Notes: generated by a model not told the origin, from the letters alone. 64,000 nt of DNA from Chromobacterium sp. IIBBL 290-4 (GCF_024207115.1 NZ_CP100128.1:2852001-2916000), one strand, 5' to 3'; counted from the stretch's first letter, positions 35,643 through 45,468 are shown. Program-made: numbers and translations.

Positions 35643-35888
35643 ATGAAACCCATGGCGCATCTTTGTTCCGCGGCCCGCGCAGAGCAGGGCCATCATGGTT
35701 CATCGGGCCTTGCTAAGGCGGATGAAACGGCGATCAGGCAGCTCCGAGGCTACGTCTATTGCATCCAGGCGAAGCTGGACCACATGTCTATCAAGGCATC
35801 GCGCCAGTGCTTGCTCATGATGAGGCTCCGGTTATGGCATGAAAACAGTGTCCGTCTTTTTGAGGGCGCTGTTAAATTTATTGTTTAA
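35643..35888 (+). CDS. Doubtful 81-codon open frame behind the Fur box
   Basis: ATG 35643 is preceded by AAGGGATAA, a passable ribosome site, and by the Fur box 12 bases further up. The 81-residue product has several Cys and His residues but no recognisable fold, and its composition is not clearly that of a native protein. Its only support is position; it may not be translated. Confidence 0.28.
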   Translation: MKPMAHLCSAARAEQGHHGSSGLAKADETAIRQLRGYVYCIQAKLDHMSIKASRQCLLMMRLRLWHENSVRLFEGAVKFIV

Positions 35889-35941
35889 AACTCATGGGTT
35901 TAATTTCACTATCGAAGGGCGCAGGTCGGAGGCGAGGACGT

Positions 35942-35965
35942 AAAAAAACCCGGCAGGGCCGGGTT
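35942..35965 (-). terminator. Terminator of rdgC
   Basis: Stem AACCCGGC / GCCGGGTT with an AGG loop. On the minus strand it ends in seven T. Confidence 0.85.
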
Positions 35966-35987
35966 GGGCGTGCGCTTGTTTGGGTGT

Positions 35988-36977
35988 TTAATCCCAAGGC
36001 ACGTCGACGGAGCCGCCGGCATCAGCCGGGGCGTTGCTTGGCGCGGCTGCGGCAGGGGCGGCCGGGCTGGCGGCTTGGCTTTCTTCCAGGCCGCCCAGCG
36101 CTTCGACGAGGGCGTCCACCAGTTCGCCCAACTCCTCGCTCATCAGCAGGAAGGTGGCTTCGAACAAGCTTTCCCTATCGTCGCCGGCCTGGCTGGCTTC
36201 GTCCTGCAGCACGTCCAGGAACTGGATGCGCTTCAACTGCAGCGTGTCGGTGAGCTGGAAACGGATCTTCTCGTTCCAGATCAGGCCCAGCTTGGTGGCT
36301 TGCTTGCCGGTGGCGATGTGTTGGCGGATTTCATCGCTGGTCAGGTCGATGCGGCTGCAGCGAACGATGGCGCCGTTTTCGCTGCTGTCTTTCAACTCGC
36401 AATCGGCATCCAGCTCGAAACCGCCGGGCGCCTCGCCGGCGGCCAGCCAATCGGTCATGGCGGTATGCGGCGCCAGCTTGGTGCGCGGCAGCGCGGCCGG
36501 GAAAGGCGGCAGCGCTTCGCGCAGCTTGGACACCAGGGCTTCCGCCTTGGCGGACGCGCCGGAGTCCACCATCAGCCAGCCGCGCTGCAAGTCCATATAG
36601 GCTTGGGTGCGGCCGCTGCGGACAAAGGCGCGCGGCAGCAGGTCGTCGGTCACCTGTTCCTTCAGCGCCAGCTTTTCCTTGCGGCCCACCTTGCGCAGCT
36701 CTTTATCCTCGATCTCCTGCACCTTCATGTCGACGAAGTCGCGGATCACTGAGGCCGGCAGAACTTTGTCTTCGCGGCGCAGCGCCACCATCAGGCTGCC
36801 GCGGCCTGCGTGCAGCGGCGCGCCCAGGTGTGAGGCGGGCGGAACCCAGCCTTCACTGAACCAGTCCAGGCCCATGCAGGGCTGGAACGGACGCTTTTCC
36901 AATGCCGACAACAGCTTATCGGCGGAGATGGCATTTTTTTCAGTCAAACGATAAAAAGATAGTTGCCTAAACCACAT
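35988..36977 (-). CDS. rdgC: Recombination-associated protein RdgC
   Basis: A 329-residue ring-shaped DNA-binding protein that limits RecA activity and, in Neisseria, supports pilin antigenic variation. The family start MWFRQLSFYRL and the segments GLDWFSEGWVPP and RREDKVLP are clear. The last 35 residues form an Ala/Pro-rich tail (ASPAAPAAAAPSN...) beyond the usual 303-residue length. The start is set at 36977, where the family begins; an upstream in-frame ATG at 37055 would run toward the tRNA cluster. Confidence 0.92.
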   Translation of the reverse strand: MWFRQLSFYRLTEKNAISADKLLSALEKRPFQPCMGLDWFSEGWVPPASHLGAPLHAGRGSLMVALRREDKVLPASVIRDFVDMKVQEIEDKELRKVGRKEKLALKEQVTDDLLPRAFVRSGRTQAYMDLQRGWLMVDSGASAKAEALVSKLREALPPFPAALPRTKLAPHTAMTDWLAAGEAPGGFELDADCELKDSSENGAIVRCSRIDLTSDEIRQHIATGKQATKLGLIWNEKIRFQLTDTLQLKRIQFLDVLQDEASQAGDDRESLFEATFLLMSEELGELVDALVEALGGLEESQAASPAAPAAAAPSNAPADAGGSVDVPWD

Positions 36978-37070
36978 ATTTGTTCCATAATGCGCGTCCT
37001 CTGAAGCCGCTAATTGTACCGCAGCAAGCGATGCAGCAGCAGCTTTTTCAGACAAGCAGTGATTGGTCGT

Positions 37071-37147
37071 CGGAGTGTAGCTTAGCCTGGTAGAGCGCTA
37101 CGTTCGGGACGTAGAGGCCGGAGGTTCGAATCCTCTCACTCCGACCA
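37071..37147 (+). tRNA. tRNA-Pro(CGG), copy 1
   Basis: A 77-base cloverleaf with encoded CCA. The anticodon stem CTACG/CGTAG encloses TTCGGGA, giving anticodon CGG with G37. It is identical to the copies at 37216 and 37523. Confidence 0.95.
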
Positions 37148-37215
37148 GTTCCTTCCTTGTCAGAAAAGAGAGATTGAGGTAAATTAGCTTATCCCTTTTT
37201 TTGGGATCGGGTAAT

Positions 37216-37292
37216 CGGAGTGTAGCTTAGCCTGGTAGAGCGCTACGTTCGGGACGTAGAGGCCGGAGGTTCGAATCCTCTCACTCCGACCA
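37216..37292 (+). tRNA. tRNA-Pro(CGG), copy 2
   Basis: Identical 77-base sequence to copy 1, 68 bases downstream of it. A terminator-like hairpin follows (37299-37339). Confidence 0.95.
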
Positions 37293-37298
37293 GAATTT

Positions 37299-37339
37299 AA
37301 AGCCTTGATTTTTCTTGATTGGAGAGTCAAGGCTTTTTT
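37299..37339 (+). terminator. Hairpin with T run inside the tRNA cluster
   Basis: AAAGCCTTGA...TCAAGGCT followed by T6, between the second tRNA-Pro and tRNA-Thr, so the cluster may be more than one transcript. Confidence 0.6.
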
Positions 37340-37352
37340 GACGGTTTGGTTT

Positions 37353-37428
37353 GCCGGTATAGCTCAGTTGGTAGAGCAGCGCATTCGTAATGCGAAGGTC
37401 GGGGGTTCGACTCCTCTTACCGGCACCA
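37353..37428 (+). tRNA. tRNA-Thr(CGU)
   Basis: A 76-base cloverleaf with CCA. Anticodon loop TTCGTAA gives CGU, and the sequence is close to E. coli thrW. Confidence 0.93.
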
Positions 37429-37522
37429 TTAATAAAAGGCTGGCTTAGGCTTGGCCTTTTTGTTTTCCGGCTGGTTTTAATTTGGGCCGAAAAACCATTG
37501 CGATTCAATTCGCAATAAAAAT

Positions 37523-37599
37523 CGGAGTGTAGCTTAGCCTGGTAGAGCGCTACGTTCGGGACGTAGAGGCCGGAGGTTCGAATCCTCTCACTCCGACCA
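37523..37599 (+). tRNA. tRNA-Pro(CGG), copy 3
   Basis: Third identical 77-base copy, 94 bases after tRNA-Thr. Confidence 0.95.
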
Positions 37600-37754
37600 G
37601 TTTTAATTGAGTTGTTTTAGAGTTGCATGGTTTTGCTTGCTGTATTGGAAAGCCGGAAGATTTAAAAAAGTTCAAAATCTTCTTGCAACAAAAAAACAAT
37701 TCAAGTATAGTTCGTTTCTCTCGGTTGGCTGAGAAGCCTGATTCGAGATAGTGT

Positions 37755-37830
37755 TGGCGGTTAGCTCAGTTGGTAGAGCATCGGATTTTGATTCCGAGGG
37801 TCACAGGTTCGAACCCTGTATCGCCTGCCA
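37755..37830 (+). tRNA. tRNA-Gln(UUG)
   Basis: A 76-base cloverleaf with CCA. Anticodon loop TTTTGAT gives UUG. U1 faces U72 (no pair) and the discriminator is G73, both in line with GlnRS preference for a weak first pair and G73. The anticodon arm resembles a tRNA-His arm apart from the first anticodon base, but the lack of G-1 and of C73 rules out His. Confidence 0.85.
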
Positions 37831-37837
37831 GATTCAG

Positions 37838-37871
37838 AAAAAAGCCCTGTGCGAAAGCGCAGGGCTTTTTT
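37838..37871 (+). terminator. Terminator of the tRNA cluster
   Basis: Stem GCCCTGTGC / GCGCAGGGC with a GAAA tetraloop and T6. Confidence 0.85.
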
Positions 37872-37910
37872 CATTGTTTTTGACGCGAGCTTGCGTTTGT
37901 TGATTGGATT

Positions 37911-37944
37911 AAAAAAAGCACCGCGGGTTTGCGGTGCTTTTTTC
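37911..37944 (-). terminator. Bidirectional terminator of the SPOR gene
   Basis: AAAGCACCGC / GCGGTGCTTT with flanking A and T runs, directly after the stop codon of the minus-strand gene. Confidence 0.85.
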
Positions 37945-37960
37945 TTGTCGGCTTGCTGGC

Positions 37961-38788
37961 TTATTGCGTGGCGAGCAGCGGCGAGTAGCCTAGTTCGCGC
38001 AGCTTTTTCATGGCTTCTTCCGCTTCCGCGCGCGATTTGAATGGGCCGACTTGCACCTTGGTGACGGTGTGGGCGGCGATGCCGTGTTTTTGCAGCTCCT
38101 TCACCAGTTTTTGCGCGTTGCCGACGCTGCTGAATAGTCCCATTTGCACTTGGTAGCCCATGGAACTGCCGGCGGGTTCGGCTTTGGCGATTTGGGGTGC
38201 GGGCTCTGGGGCGTTGGCTTTGGGGGCTGGCGCGGTTGCTGCGTTGGCGGGCGGCAGTTGCGCGGCCTCGTTGCGGGCGCTGGCGGCGGCGCTCGGGGCG
38301 GCGGCTTTTGCCGGCGCTTCTTTGTTGCTTGCCGCGGCGGCGGGTTTGGCCGCGCTGCTGTGGGGCTCGGCTGCCGCGTGAGGCGCTGCCGCGGGGTGTC
38401 TGGCGGCGGCTTGCTGATTGGCGATGGCGGGGGTTTTGCTCAGGTCGGGCGCGGCTGGCGTGGTTGCGGCCGGCGCGATCGGCGATTGGCTGGGTGTTTC
38501 CGCCGCGGGCGCGCTGGCTTGGATGGCGGGCGCGCTGGCGGTTTTGGCCGGCGTGATGACGCCGGCGGCTGGGCTGGACGTCGGTTTGATGATCTTGCCT
38601 GAGCTTGGACTTTGCGAGTCGCTGCTCATTTCCATCTTGGGTTTGGTCAGCGTATCCATCAGCGGAATGGCGGCGAGGGCGACGGCGACCAGGCCGCCGG
38701 CGATCCAGAGCCGTTTTTTCAGCTTGCTGTTGATGTCGGAGTCTTCTTCGCCGTCGTAGGGCGTCTGCTGTTGGTTTTGTTCGCGCAT
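37961..38788 (-). CDS. SPOR-domain cell-division-type membrane protein
   Basis: A 275-residue type II membrane protein: a cytosolic N-terminus of about 27 residues, one transmembrane helix (about 28-46), a long Ala/Pro/Ser-rich periplasmic linker (about 60-195), and a C-terminal SPOR domain (about 203-275, YQVQMGLFSSVGNAQKLV... VQVGPFKSRAEAEEAM). SPOR domains bind denuded peptidoglycan at the septum, as in FtsN and DedD. The layout fits either; the position gives no decision. The start at 38788 (MREQNQQQ) gives a normal cytosolic tail. Confidence 0.85.
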   Translation of the reverse strand: MREQNQQQTPYDGEEDSDINSKLKKRLWIAGGLVAVALAAIPLMDTLTKPKMEMSSDSQSPSSGKIIKPTSSPAAGVITPAKTASAPAIQASAPAAETPSQSPIAPAATTPAAPDLSKTPAIANQQAAARHPAAAPHAAAEPHSSAAKPAAAASNKEAPAKAAAPSAAASARNEAAQLPPANAATAPAPKANAPEPAPQIAKAEPAGSSMGYQVQMGLFSSVGNAQKLVKELQKHGIAAHTVTKVQVGPFKSRAEAEEAMKKLRELGYSPLLATQ

Positions 38789-38920
38789 GGTGCCTGCTTG
38801 GATTGTGCAGCACGTGTTTGAAAACACTGCTAAAATAGCGGGTTCGTCAGAATTGGGTAACCCGACTGGCGTCATAATACTTAAGTTTAGCCAGTTGTCT
38901 TGTCGTTAGGGAGAATTTAT

Positions 38921-39346
38921 ATGGCAATCGAACGTACCTTGTCCATCGTTAAGCCGGACGCAGTCGCCAAGAATGTAATCGGCAAAATCTACGACCGTTT
39001 CGAATCCAACGGCCTGAAGATCGTCGCCGCCAAGATGAAGCAACTGTCCCGCGCCGAAGCCGAAGGCTTCTACGCTGTGCACAAAGAGCGTCCGTTCTTC
39101 ACCGCTCTGGTTGATTTCATGATTTCCGGCCCGGTGATGATCCAGGCGCTGGAAGGCGAAAACGCCGTGCTGAAGAACCGCGAACTGATGGGCGCCACCG
39201 ATCCGAAGAAGGCTGAAGCCGGCACCATCCGCGCCGATTTCGCCGATTCCATCGATGCGAACGCCGTTCACGGCTCCGACAGCGTGGAAAACGCCGCCAT
39301 CGAAGTGGCTTATTTCTTCGCCGCTTCCGAAATCTGTGGCCGCTAA
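38921..39346 (+). CDS. ndk: Nucleoside diphosphate kinase
   Basis: A 141-residue enzyme that equalises nucleoside triphosphate pools. The phosphohistidine is H117 in NAVHGSDS and the nucleotide-site [11 protein letters not shown] is at the start. TAGGGAGA precedes ATG 38921. It opens the conserved run ndk-rlmN-pilF-rodZ-ispG-hisS-yfgM-bamB-der seen across betaproteobacteria. Confidence 0.97.
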   Translation: MAIERTLSIVKPDAVAKNVIGKIYDRFESNGLKIVAAKMKQLSRAEAEGFYAVHKERPFFTALVDFMISGPVMIQALEGENAVLKNRELMGATDPKKAEAGTIRADFADSIDANAVHGSDSVENAAIEVAYFFAASEICGR

Positions 39347-39416
39347 GCCCCGGATAGCAGTTGTTTGACCGGAGGCTGCCGGATGCTCGGCGGCCTCTTC
39401 CCCTTTTGAGGATTGC

Positions 39417-40511
39417 ATGAAAACCAACCTGCTCGATTTCAATCTGGACCAACTGACGCAACACTTTGCCGAGATGGGCGAAAAGCCTTTCCGCGCCAAG
39501 CAAGTGATGCGCTGGATGCACCAGATGGCCGAAAACGATTTCGACGCGATGACCGATCTCGCCAAGAGCCTGCGCGCCAAGCTGCACGAGCGCGCCGTGG
39601 TGGGCGTGCCGTCGCTGATGACCGGGCAGGCGTCCAGTGATGGCACCCGCAAGTGGCTGCTCGATGTCGGCACCGGCAACGGTGTGGAAACCGTGTTCAT
39701 TCCGGAAGACGATCGCGGCACCTTGTGCGTGTCATCCCAGGTGGGTTGCGCGCTGGAGTGCACGTTCTGCTCCACCGGCCGCCAGGGATTCAACCGCAAT
39801 TTGTCAACCGCCGAAATCATCGGCCAGCTGTGGTGGGCCAACAAGGCCATGGGCGTGACGCCCAAGAACGAGCGCGTCGTCTCCAATGTGGTGATGATGG
39901 GCATGGGCGAGCCGCTGGCCAACTTCGACAACGTGGTCAGCGCGATGCAGATCATGCTGGACGACCACGGTTACGGCTTGAGCCGCCGCCGCGTGACGCT
40001 GTCCACCTCCGGCCTGGTGCCGCAAATGGACCGGCTGCGCGAAGAATGCCCGGTGGCGCTGGCGGTGTCGCTGCATGCGCCCAACGACGCGATCCGCGAC
40101 GAAATCGTGCCGATCAACAAGAAATATCCGTTGGTGGAGCTGATGGCCGCCTGTCGCCGCTATCTGGAAAAAGCGCCGCGCGATTTCATCACCTTCGAAT
40201 ATGTGATGCTTGACGGGGTCAACGATAGACCGGAACATGCTCGCCAGTTGCTGGAATTGGTGAGGGACGTGCCGTGCAAGTTCAACCTGATTCCGTTTAA
40301 TCCTTTCCCGAACTCGGGTTATGATCGCTCCAGCAACAACGCGATTCGCATTTTCCGTGAAATACTGCAGGAAAAGGGCTATGTCGTGACAGTGCGCAAG
40401 ACGCGCGGCGAAGATATCGACGCCGCCTGCGGCCAGTTGGCGGGCCAGGTGCAGGATAAAACCCGGCGCCAGGCCAAGTGGATGCAGATCATAGAGGATA
40501 AAAAACTATGA
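39417..40511 (+). CDS. rlmN: Dual-specificity rRNA/tRNA methyltransferase RlmN
   Basis: A 364-residue radical SAM enzyme that methylates C2 of A2503 in 23S rRNA and A37 in some tRNAs. The cluster cysteines are C111, C115 and C118 (CALECTFC), the GEP motif is in MGMGEPLAN, and the mechanistic methyl-carrying Cys338 is near the C-terminus (DAACGQL). Its last bases overlap the pilF start (ATGA). Confidence 0.95.
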   Translation: MKTNLLDFNLDQLTQHFAEMGEKPFRAKQVMRWMHQMAENDFDAMTDLAKSLRAKLHERAVVGVPSLMTGQASSDGTRKWLLDVGTGNGVETVFIPEDDRGTLCVSSQVGCALECTFCSTGRQGFNRNLSTAEIIGQLWWANKAMGVTPKNERVVSNVVMMGMGEPLANFDNVVSAMQIMLDDHGYGLSRRRVTLSTSGLVPQMDRLREECPVALAVSLHAPNDAIRDEIVPINKKYPLVELMAACRRYLEKAPRDFITFEYVMLDGVNDRPEHARQLLELVRDVPCKFNLIPFNPFPNSGYDRSSNNAIRIFREILQEKGYVVTVRKTRGEDIDAACGQLAGQVQDKTRRQAKWMQIIEDKKL

Positions 40512-41251
40512 GAGCATGGCGGGTGTGTCTGGCTGGATGGCTGTTGGCCTTTAGCGCAAGCGCACCTGCCGCGGCGGGCAATGCTCAGGATCTTGCCCGC
40601 ATCCGCAGCCAGTTGGCGGTGGAGTACGCGAAGATAGGCAATCTGAAGGTGGCGCTGGACAACGCCAATCAGGCGGTTCAAGCCGACCCCACCCTGGTGA
40701 GCGCCTATCTGACCCGCGCGTATGTGTTGAATTTGCTGCAGCAGTCGGGCCCGGCGGAAGAGGATTTCCAGCGCGCGTTACGGCTGGACCCCGCCAGTCC
40801 CGAGGTCAATAACAATTACGGCCTGTTCCTGTGCGAACATGGCAAGCCGCAGGAGTCGCTGGCCTGGTTTCAGAAGGCTTTGGCCAATCCCCTGTATGAT
40901 TCGCCGCAGAGCGCCTATTTGAACCTGGGCCGCTGCAGCGCCAAGCTGGGAAGGCAGGAGCAGGCGAACGATTATCTGTTGAGCGCTTTGCGCGCGGCGC
41001 CGGAGTACGCGCCCGCATTGCGCGAGCTGGCCAATTTGCAGCTGGAACAGGGCAACGCCAGGCTGGCGGCCTTTTATTTCGGGCGCTTGCGCCGCGCCGC
41101 GTCAAGCGCGCTGGATGCGGCTGACTGGTGGTTGGGAGCCAGAATCGCCCGCAAGGCTGGTGACGACGCGTTGGAGAGCGAGTGCGCCAACGTGTTGAAA
41201 AACCAGTATCCGGACTCCAGAGAAACGCAACTGTTGTTGAGTGGAAGCTGA
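40508..41251 (+). CDS. pilF: Type IV pilus biogenesis/stability protein PilF (PilW)
   Basis: A 247-residue protein with a signal peptide (about 1-23) and about six TPR repeats. It is the pilotin-type factor that helps the PilQ secretin assemble in the outer membrane. It sits between rlmN and rodZ, the usual place of pilF/pilW in beta- and gammaproteobacteria. Pilotins are usually lipoproteins; here the signal region ends [10 protein letters not shown] with no clear lipobox Cys (the only nearby Cys is C7), so the anchoring is uncertain. Confidence 0.85.
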   Translation: MRAWRVCLAGWLLAFSASAPAAAGNAQDLARIRSQLAVEYAKIGNLKVALDNANQAVQADPTLVSAYLTRAYVLNLLQQSGPAEEDFQRALRLDPASPEVNNNYGLFLCEHGKPQESLAWFQKALANPLYDSPQSAYLNLGRCSAKLGRQEQANDYLLSALRAAPEYAPALRELANLQLEQGNARLAAFYFGRLRRAASSALDAADWWLGARIARKAGDDALESECANVLKNQYPDSRETQLLLSGS

Positions 41252-41253
41252 GG

Positions 41254-42216
41254 ATGGAAAAAAAAATCGAAGATCATGACACGCCGAAGCCGCGCGGCAT
41301 CGGCGCCACTCTGAAGGCCGCTCGCGAGGCGGCCGGACTCGGCTTAGGGGAAGTGGCCGACAGACTGAAGCTGTCGCTTAGACAGTTGGAGGCGATAGAG
41401 CGCGACGATTTCGACGCCTTGCCCGGCGCGACTTTCGTCCGCGGCTTCGTGCGCAATTACGCCCGCTTCCTGGAAGTGGATCCCGAACCGCTGATGGAGG
41501 CGCTGGAGCAGCACTTCCCGTCGGCGGTGAACGAGGTCGCCAATCTGGTCAAGGGCACGGCGGCCCGCGAAGCGCAGCCGCAGCCCCAGGCTGCCGCGCC
41601 CGTCGAGGCGGAGCCCTCATCCGGCGCCGCCGGAAAGTGGGTGGTGCTGGGTTTGCTGGCCGCCGGGCTGGTGGGCGGCAGCGTCTGGTACGCCAATCGG
41701 GATGCGAGCGGCGCCAAGCCGGCGCAAGAGGCTGAAAGCGGCCTGGCGCCGATGCTGACGCAGCACGAAGCCTCGATGGCCTCCGCCTCCGCTCCTGTCG
41801 CCGCCTCCGCGCCGGCAGTGAAGACGGTTGCGGCGAAGACAGCTTCGGCGCCGGTGGCGGCAGCCAAGCCCGCCTCCGCGCCGACGGCGCTGGCCAAGGC
41901 GGCTGCCAAACCGGTAGCCAGCGCGCCGGCCAAGCTCGCGGTCAACAAGCCGCAAGCCAGCGCGCCGGCGGCGCAAGGCAGCGACAAGGTCAGCGTCAAT
42001 GTCAAGGATGCGGCCTGGGTCTCGGTGCAGGACGCCAATGGCAGAAAACTGATTTACAAGGTGATGCAGCCCGGCGATCAAACCGAAGTGACCGGCTCCG
42101 CGCCGTTCAAGGTGGTGGTTGGCAATGCCAGCCAGGTGGAGCTGAGCTACAACGGCAAACCGGTGGATCTCGCAGACAAGATCAAGGGCACCACCGCCAA
42201 GATTCAACTCAAGTGA
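41254..42216 (+). CDS. rodZ: Cytoskeletal protein RodZ
   Basis: A 320-residue bitopic membrane protein that links MreB to the cell-wall elongation machinery. An N-terminal HTH of the Cro/XRE type (about 15-80, ATLKAAREAAGLGLGEVADRL), one transmembrane helix (129-147), an Ala/Ser/Pro linker with repeated SAPA units (about 170-240) and a C-terminal DUF4115 beta domain (about 245-320) are all present. ATG 41254 lies two bases after the pilF stop, with AGG overlapping. Confidence 0.92.
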   Translation: MEKKIEDHDTPKPRGIGATLKAAREAAGLGLGEVADRLKLSLRQLEAIERDDFDALPGATFVRGFVRNYARFLEVDPEPLMEALEQHFPSAVNEVANLVKGTAAREAQPQPQAAAPVEAEPSSGAAGKWVVLGLLAAGLVGGSVWYANRDASGAKPAQEAESGLAPMLTQHEASMASASAPVAASAPAVKTVAAKTASAPVAAAKPASAPTALAKAAAKPVASAPAKLAVNKPQASAPAAQGSDKVSVNVKDAAWVSVQDANGRKLIYKVMQPGDQTEVTGSAPFKVVVGNASQVELSYNGKPVDLADKIKGTTAKIQLK

Positions 42217-42229
42217 CGCAGGGTAGCGA

Positions 42230-43513
42230 ATGGATAGCGTGAACATCGCGCGCCGCTCCACCCGCCTGGTGCGGGTAGGGCATGTTTTGGTGGGTTCGGC
42301 CGCGCCGGTCGTGGTGCAGTCGATGACCAATACCGACACCGCGGACGCGGCGGCCACGGCCGAGCAGGTATACCAGCTGGCGCAAGCCGGCTCCGAAGTG
42401 GTGCGCATCACCGTCAACTCGCCGGAGGCGGCCGCCCGCGTGGCGGAAATCCGCCAGCGGCTGGACGATATGGGCAGCAGCGTGCCGCTGGTGGGCGACT
42501 TCCATTTCAACGGCGATCGGCTGTTGAAAGAGTTTCCGGACTGCGCCAAGGCGCTGGCCAAATACCGGATCAATCCGGGCAATGTGGGCAAGGGCGCCAA
42601 GGGCGACGACAAGTTCGCCTTCATGATCCGCGCGGCGATGGAGCACGACAAAGCCGTGCGCATCGGCGTCAACTGGGGCAGCCTGGACCAGGCCTTGCTC
42701 GCGCGGATGATGGACGCCAACAGCCGCGCGGCCCATCCCTTGCCGCTGCCCAAGCTGATGCAGGAGGCGCTGATCGTGTCGGCGCTGGAGTCGGCTGAGA
42801 AGGCGATGGAGATCGGCCTGTCGCCGGACAACATCATCTTGTCGTGCAAGGTCAGCAATGTGCAGGACCTGATCAGCGTTTACCGCGATCTGGGCCGGCG
42901 TTGCGACTACCCTCTGCACCTGGGCCTGACCGAGGCCGGCATGGGCAGCAAGGGCATCGTCGCCTCCAGCGCCGCCTTGGCGGTGCTGTTGCAGGAAGGC
43001 ATAGGCGACACCATCCGCATCTCGCTGACGCCGCAACCGGGCGAGGCGCGCACCAAAGAGGTGGTGGTGGCGCAGGAGCTGTTGCAGACCATGGGCCTGC
43101 GCAGCTTCACGCCGCTGGTGACCGCCTGTCCGGGCTGCGGCCGCACCACCAGCACCTTCTTCCAGGAGCTGGCCGACCATATCCAGAGCTATCTGCGCGA
43201 GCAGATGCCGGTATGGCGCTTGCAGTATCCCGGCGTCGAGGACATGAAGGTGGCGGTGATGGGCTGCGTGGTGAATGGTCCGGGCGAGTCCAAGCTCGCC
43301 GACATCGGCATCTCGCTGCCGGGCACCGGCGAAGTGCCGGTGGCGCCGGTGTATGTGGATGGCCACAAGGATGTGACGCTGAAGGGCGACAACATTCCGG
43401 CCGAATTCACCGCCATCGTCGACAACTATGTGAAAACGCGTTACGGCGAGGGCGGGGCCAAGCGCCGCGAAAGCGCCAGCCGCACCATCCCGATCCAGCC
43501 GGTTAAGGCCTGA
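42230..43513 (+). CDS. ispG: 4-hydroxy-3-methylbut-2-en-1-yl diphosphate synthase IspG
   Basis: A 427-residue [4Fe-4S] enzyme of the MEP isoprenoid pathway. A TIM barrel (about 10-270, [18 protein letters not shown]) is joined to a C-terminal Fe-S domain with CPGCGR and the later [10 protein letters not shown]. At 427 residues it is longer than the 372 of E. coli, with an insert in the middle typical of betaproteobacterial IspG. IspH is encoded at 17791-18720. Confidence 0.95.
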   Translation: MDSVNIARRSTRLVRVGHVLVGSAAPVVVQSMTNTDTADAAATAEQVYQLAQAGSEVVRITVNSPEAAARVAEIRQRLDDMGSSVPLVGDFHFNGDRLLKEFPDCAKALAKYRINPGNVGKGAKGDDKFAFMIRAAMEHDKAVRIGVNWGSLDQALLARMMDANSRAAHPLPLPKLMQEALIVSALESAEKAMEIGLSPDNIILSCKVSNVQDLISVYRDLGRRCDYPLHLGLTEAGMGSKGIVASSAALAVLLQEGIGDTIRISLTPQPGEARTKEVVVAQELLQTMGLRSFTPLVTACPGCGRTTSTFFQELADHIQSYLREQMPVWRLQYPGVEDMKVAVMGCVVNGPGESKLADIGISLPGTGEVPVAPVYVDGHKDVTLKGDNIPAEFTAIVDNYVKTRYGEGGAKRRESASRTIPIQPVKA

Positions 43514-43547
43514 CGGAACAGAATTCAGCAGATACAAGAAGATAGCA

Positions 43548-44819
43548 ATGGCTCAGAAATACCAAGCGGTCAAAGGCATGAACGATGTGCTGCCGGCCGA
43601 ATCCTACCAGTGGGAATACTTTGAAGAAGTGCTGCGCAAGCTGTTGGCCGATTATGGCTATCAGAACATCCGCACCCCCATCGTCGAAGGCACGCCGCTG
43701 TTCGTCCGCTCCATCGGCGAAGTGACCGACATCGTCGAGAAGGAAATGTACACCTTCATCGACAGCCTGAACGGCGACAGCCTGACGCTGCGCCCGGAAG
43801 GCACTGCCGGCACGCTGCGCGCGGTGGTCGAGCACAACCTGCTGTACAACGCCACGCCCAAGCTGTGGTACATGGGCCCGATGTATCGCCACGAGCGCCC
43901 GCAGAAGGGCCGCTACCGCCAGTTCCACCAAGTGGGCGTGGAAGCGCTGGGCTTCGCCGGCCCGGACATCGACGCTGAAATCATCGCGATGACCGCCGAT
44001 CTGTGGCGCCGTCTGGGCATCAGCCAGTACGTGCGCCTGGAGATCAACTCGCTGGGCAACGCCGAAGAGCGCGCAGCCCACCGCGAGGCCCTGGTCAAGT
44101 ACCTGGAACAGCACGTAGACATTCTGGACGAAGACGGCAAGCGCCGCCTGTACACCAACCCGCTGCGCGTGCTGGACACCAAGAACCCGGCGCTGCAGGA
44201 GATGGCCAACGCCGCGCCCAAGCTGTCCGACTATCTGGGCGAGGAATCGCGCGCGCATTACGCCGGCTGGAAGGCGATGATCGCCGCGCTGGGCATCGAG
44301 TTCGTGGAAAATCCGCGCCTGGTGCGCGGCCTGGACTACTACAACCGTTCGGTATTCGAGTGGGTGACCACCGAGCTGGGCGCGCAAGGCACCATCTGCG
44401 CCGGCGGCCGTTACGACGGCCTGATCGAACAGCTGGGCGGCAAGGCCGCGCCGGGCATAGGCTTCGGCATGGGCATGGAGCGCGTGCTGTTGTTGCTGCA
44501 GGACAAGGGCCTGCTGCGGGCGCAGCGCAATGTCGACGTCTACCTGGTGAACCAGGGCGAGGGCGCCGGGCTCTATTCGATGAAACTGGCGCAAACCCTG
44601 CGCGCCGCCGGCTACTCGGTGGTGCAGCATCTGGGCGAAGCTAGCTTCAAGTCGCAAATGAAAAAAGCGGACGGCAGCGGCGCGGCATTCGCGCTGATCG
44701 TCGGCGAAAACGAAATCCAGGCGGGTCAGGTGGTGGTGAAGGCGCTGCGCGCCGACGTCGCCCAGCAGACCGTGGCGGCTGATGCGCTGGTGGCCACCCT
44801 TGCCTCTCTGAAAGCTTGA
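43548..44819 (+). CDS. hisS: Histidyl-tRNA synthetase
   Basis: A 423-residue class II synthetase charging tRNA-His. Motif 2 ([16 protein letters not shown]), the His-specific [12 protein letters not shown] and motif 3 ([12 protein letters not shown]) are present, with an anticodon-binding domain from about 325. It is a paralogue of HisZ (51768-52919), which lacks the anticodon domain. Confidence 0.96.
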   Translation: MAQKYQAVKGMNDVLPAESYQWEYFEEVLRKLLADYGYQNIRTPIVEGTPLFVRSIGEVTDIVEKEMYTFIDSLNGDSLTLRPEGTAGTLRAVVEHNLLYNATPKLWYMGPMYRHERPQKGRYRQFHQVGVEALGFAGPDIDAEIIAMTADLWRRLGISQYVRLEINSLGNAEERAAHREALVKYLEQHVDILDEDGKRRLYTNPLRVLDTKNPALQEMANAAPKLSDYLGEESRAHYAGWKAMIAALGIEFVENPRLVRGLDYYNRSVFEWVTTELGAQGTICAGGRYDGLIEQLGGKAAPGIGFGMGMERVLLLLQDKGLLRAQRNVDVYLVNQGEGAGLYSMKLAQTLRAAGYSVVQHLGEASFKSQMKKADGSGAAFALIVGENEIQAGQVVVKALRADVAQQTVAADALVATLASLKA

Positions 44820-44834
44820 TAGAAAGGGGACGCG

Positions 44835-45464
44835 ATGGCGTTCGACTTGCAGGAACAGGAACAGATCGATTCGATGAAGGCCTTCTGGCAACAGTGGGGC
44901 AAGCTGATCGGCGGCGCGGTGTTGGCCGTCAGCCTCGGCTACCTCGGCTACAAGGCTTACAATATGTACCAGCTGCAACAGGCCGAAAAAGCCGCCGCCT
45001 CCTATGAGGCGGTGGATAACGCCGTCGCGGCCAAAGACATCGCCAAGCTGAAATCCGCCGCGCTGCAACTGCAGGGCGAGTACGCAGGCACGATTTACGC
45101 CAGCCGCAGCGCGCTGGTGCTGGCCAAGGCCGCGTTCGACAAGAACGATTTGGATCTGGCCGCATCGCAACTGCAATGGGTGCTGCAAAACAGCAAGGAT
45201 GACGCGGTGAAGGCCATCGCCCGCCTGCGTCTGGCCGCTTTGCATCTGGATCAGAAAAAGTACGACGCCGCGGTATCCGAGCTGAATCAGGAGCACCCGG
45301 CCGCCTTTGACGCGCAATACCTCGAGTTGAAGGGTGATGTGTTCGTCGCCAAGGGCGACAACGCCGCGGCTCGCGACGCTTACAAGGCGTCGCTGGCCAA
45401 ACTCACCGATGACGACGCCGGCCGCCAGCTGGTGCAAACCAAACTCGACGCGCTGGGAGGCTGA
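44835..45464 (+). CDS. yfgM: YfgM-like ancillary SecYEG subunit
   Basis: A 209-residue bitopic protein: a short cytosolic N-terminus (FDLQEQEQIDSMKAFWQQWG, the family hallmark), one transmembrane helix (about 24-42) and a periplasmic TPR-like domain. E. coli YfgM binds the Sec translocon and PpiD and aids folding of periplasmic proteins. Its location between hisS and bamB is the same as in E. coli. GAAAGGGGA precedes the ATG. Confidence 0.88.
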   Translation: MAFDLQEQEQIDSMKAFWQQWGKLIGGAVLAVSLGYLGYKAYNMYQLQQAEKAAASYEAVDNAVAAKDIAKLKSAALQLQGEYAGTIYASRSALVLAKAAFDKNDLDLAASQLQWVLQNSKDDAVKAIARLRLAALHLDQKKYDAAVSELNQEHPAAFDAQYLELKGDVFVAKGDNAAARDAYKASLAKLTDDDAGRQLVQTKLDALGG

Positions 45465-45468
45465 CCGA

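Noticed and set aside
37281..37508. A 75-codon minus-strand frame over tRNA-Thr and tRNA-Pro
   Set aside because: It overlaps tRNA genes on the other strand and contains tRNA-derived sequence; a common false gene.
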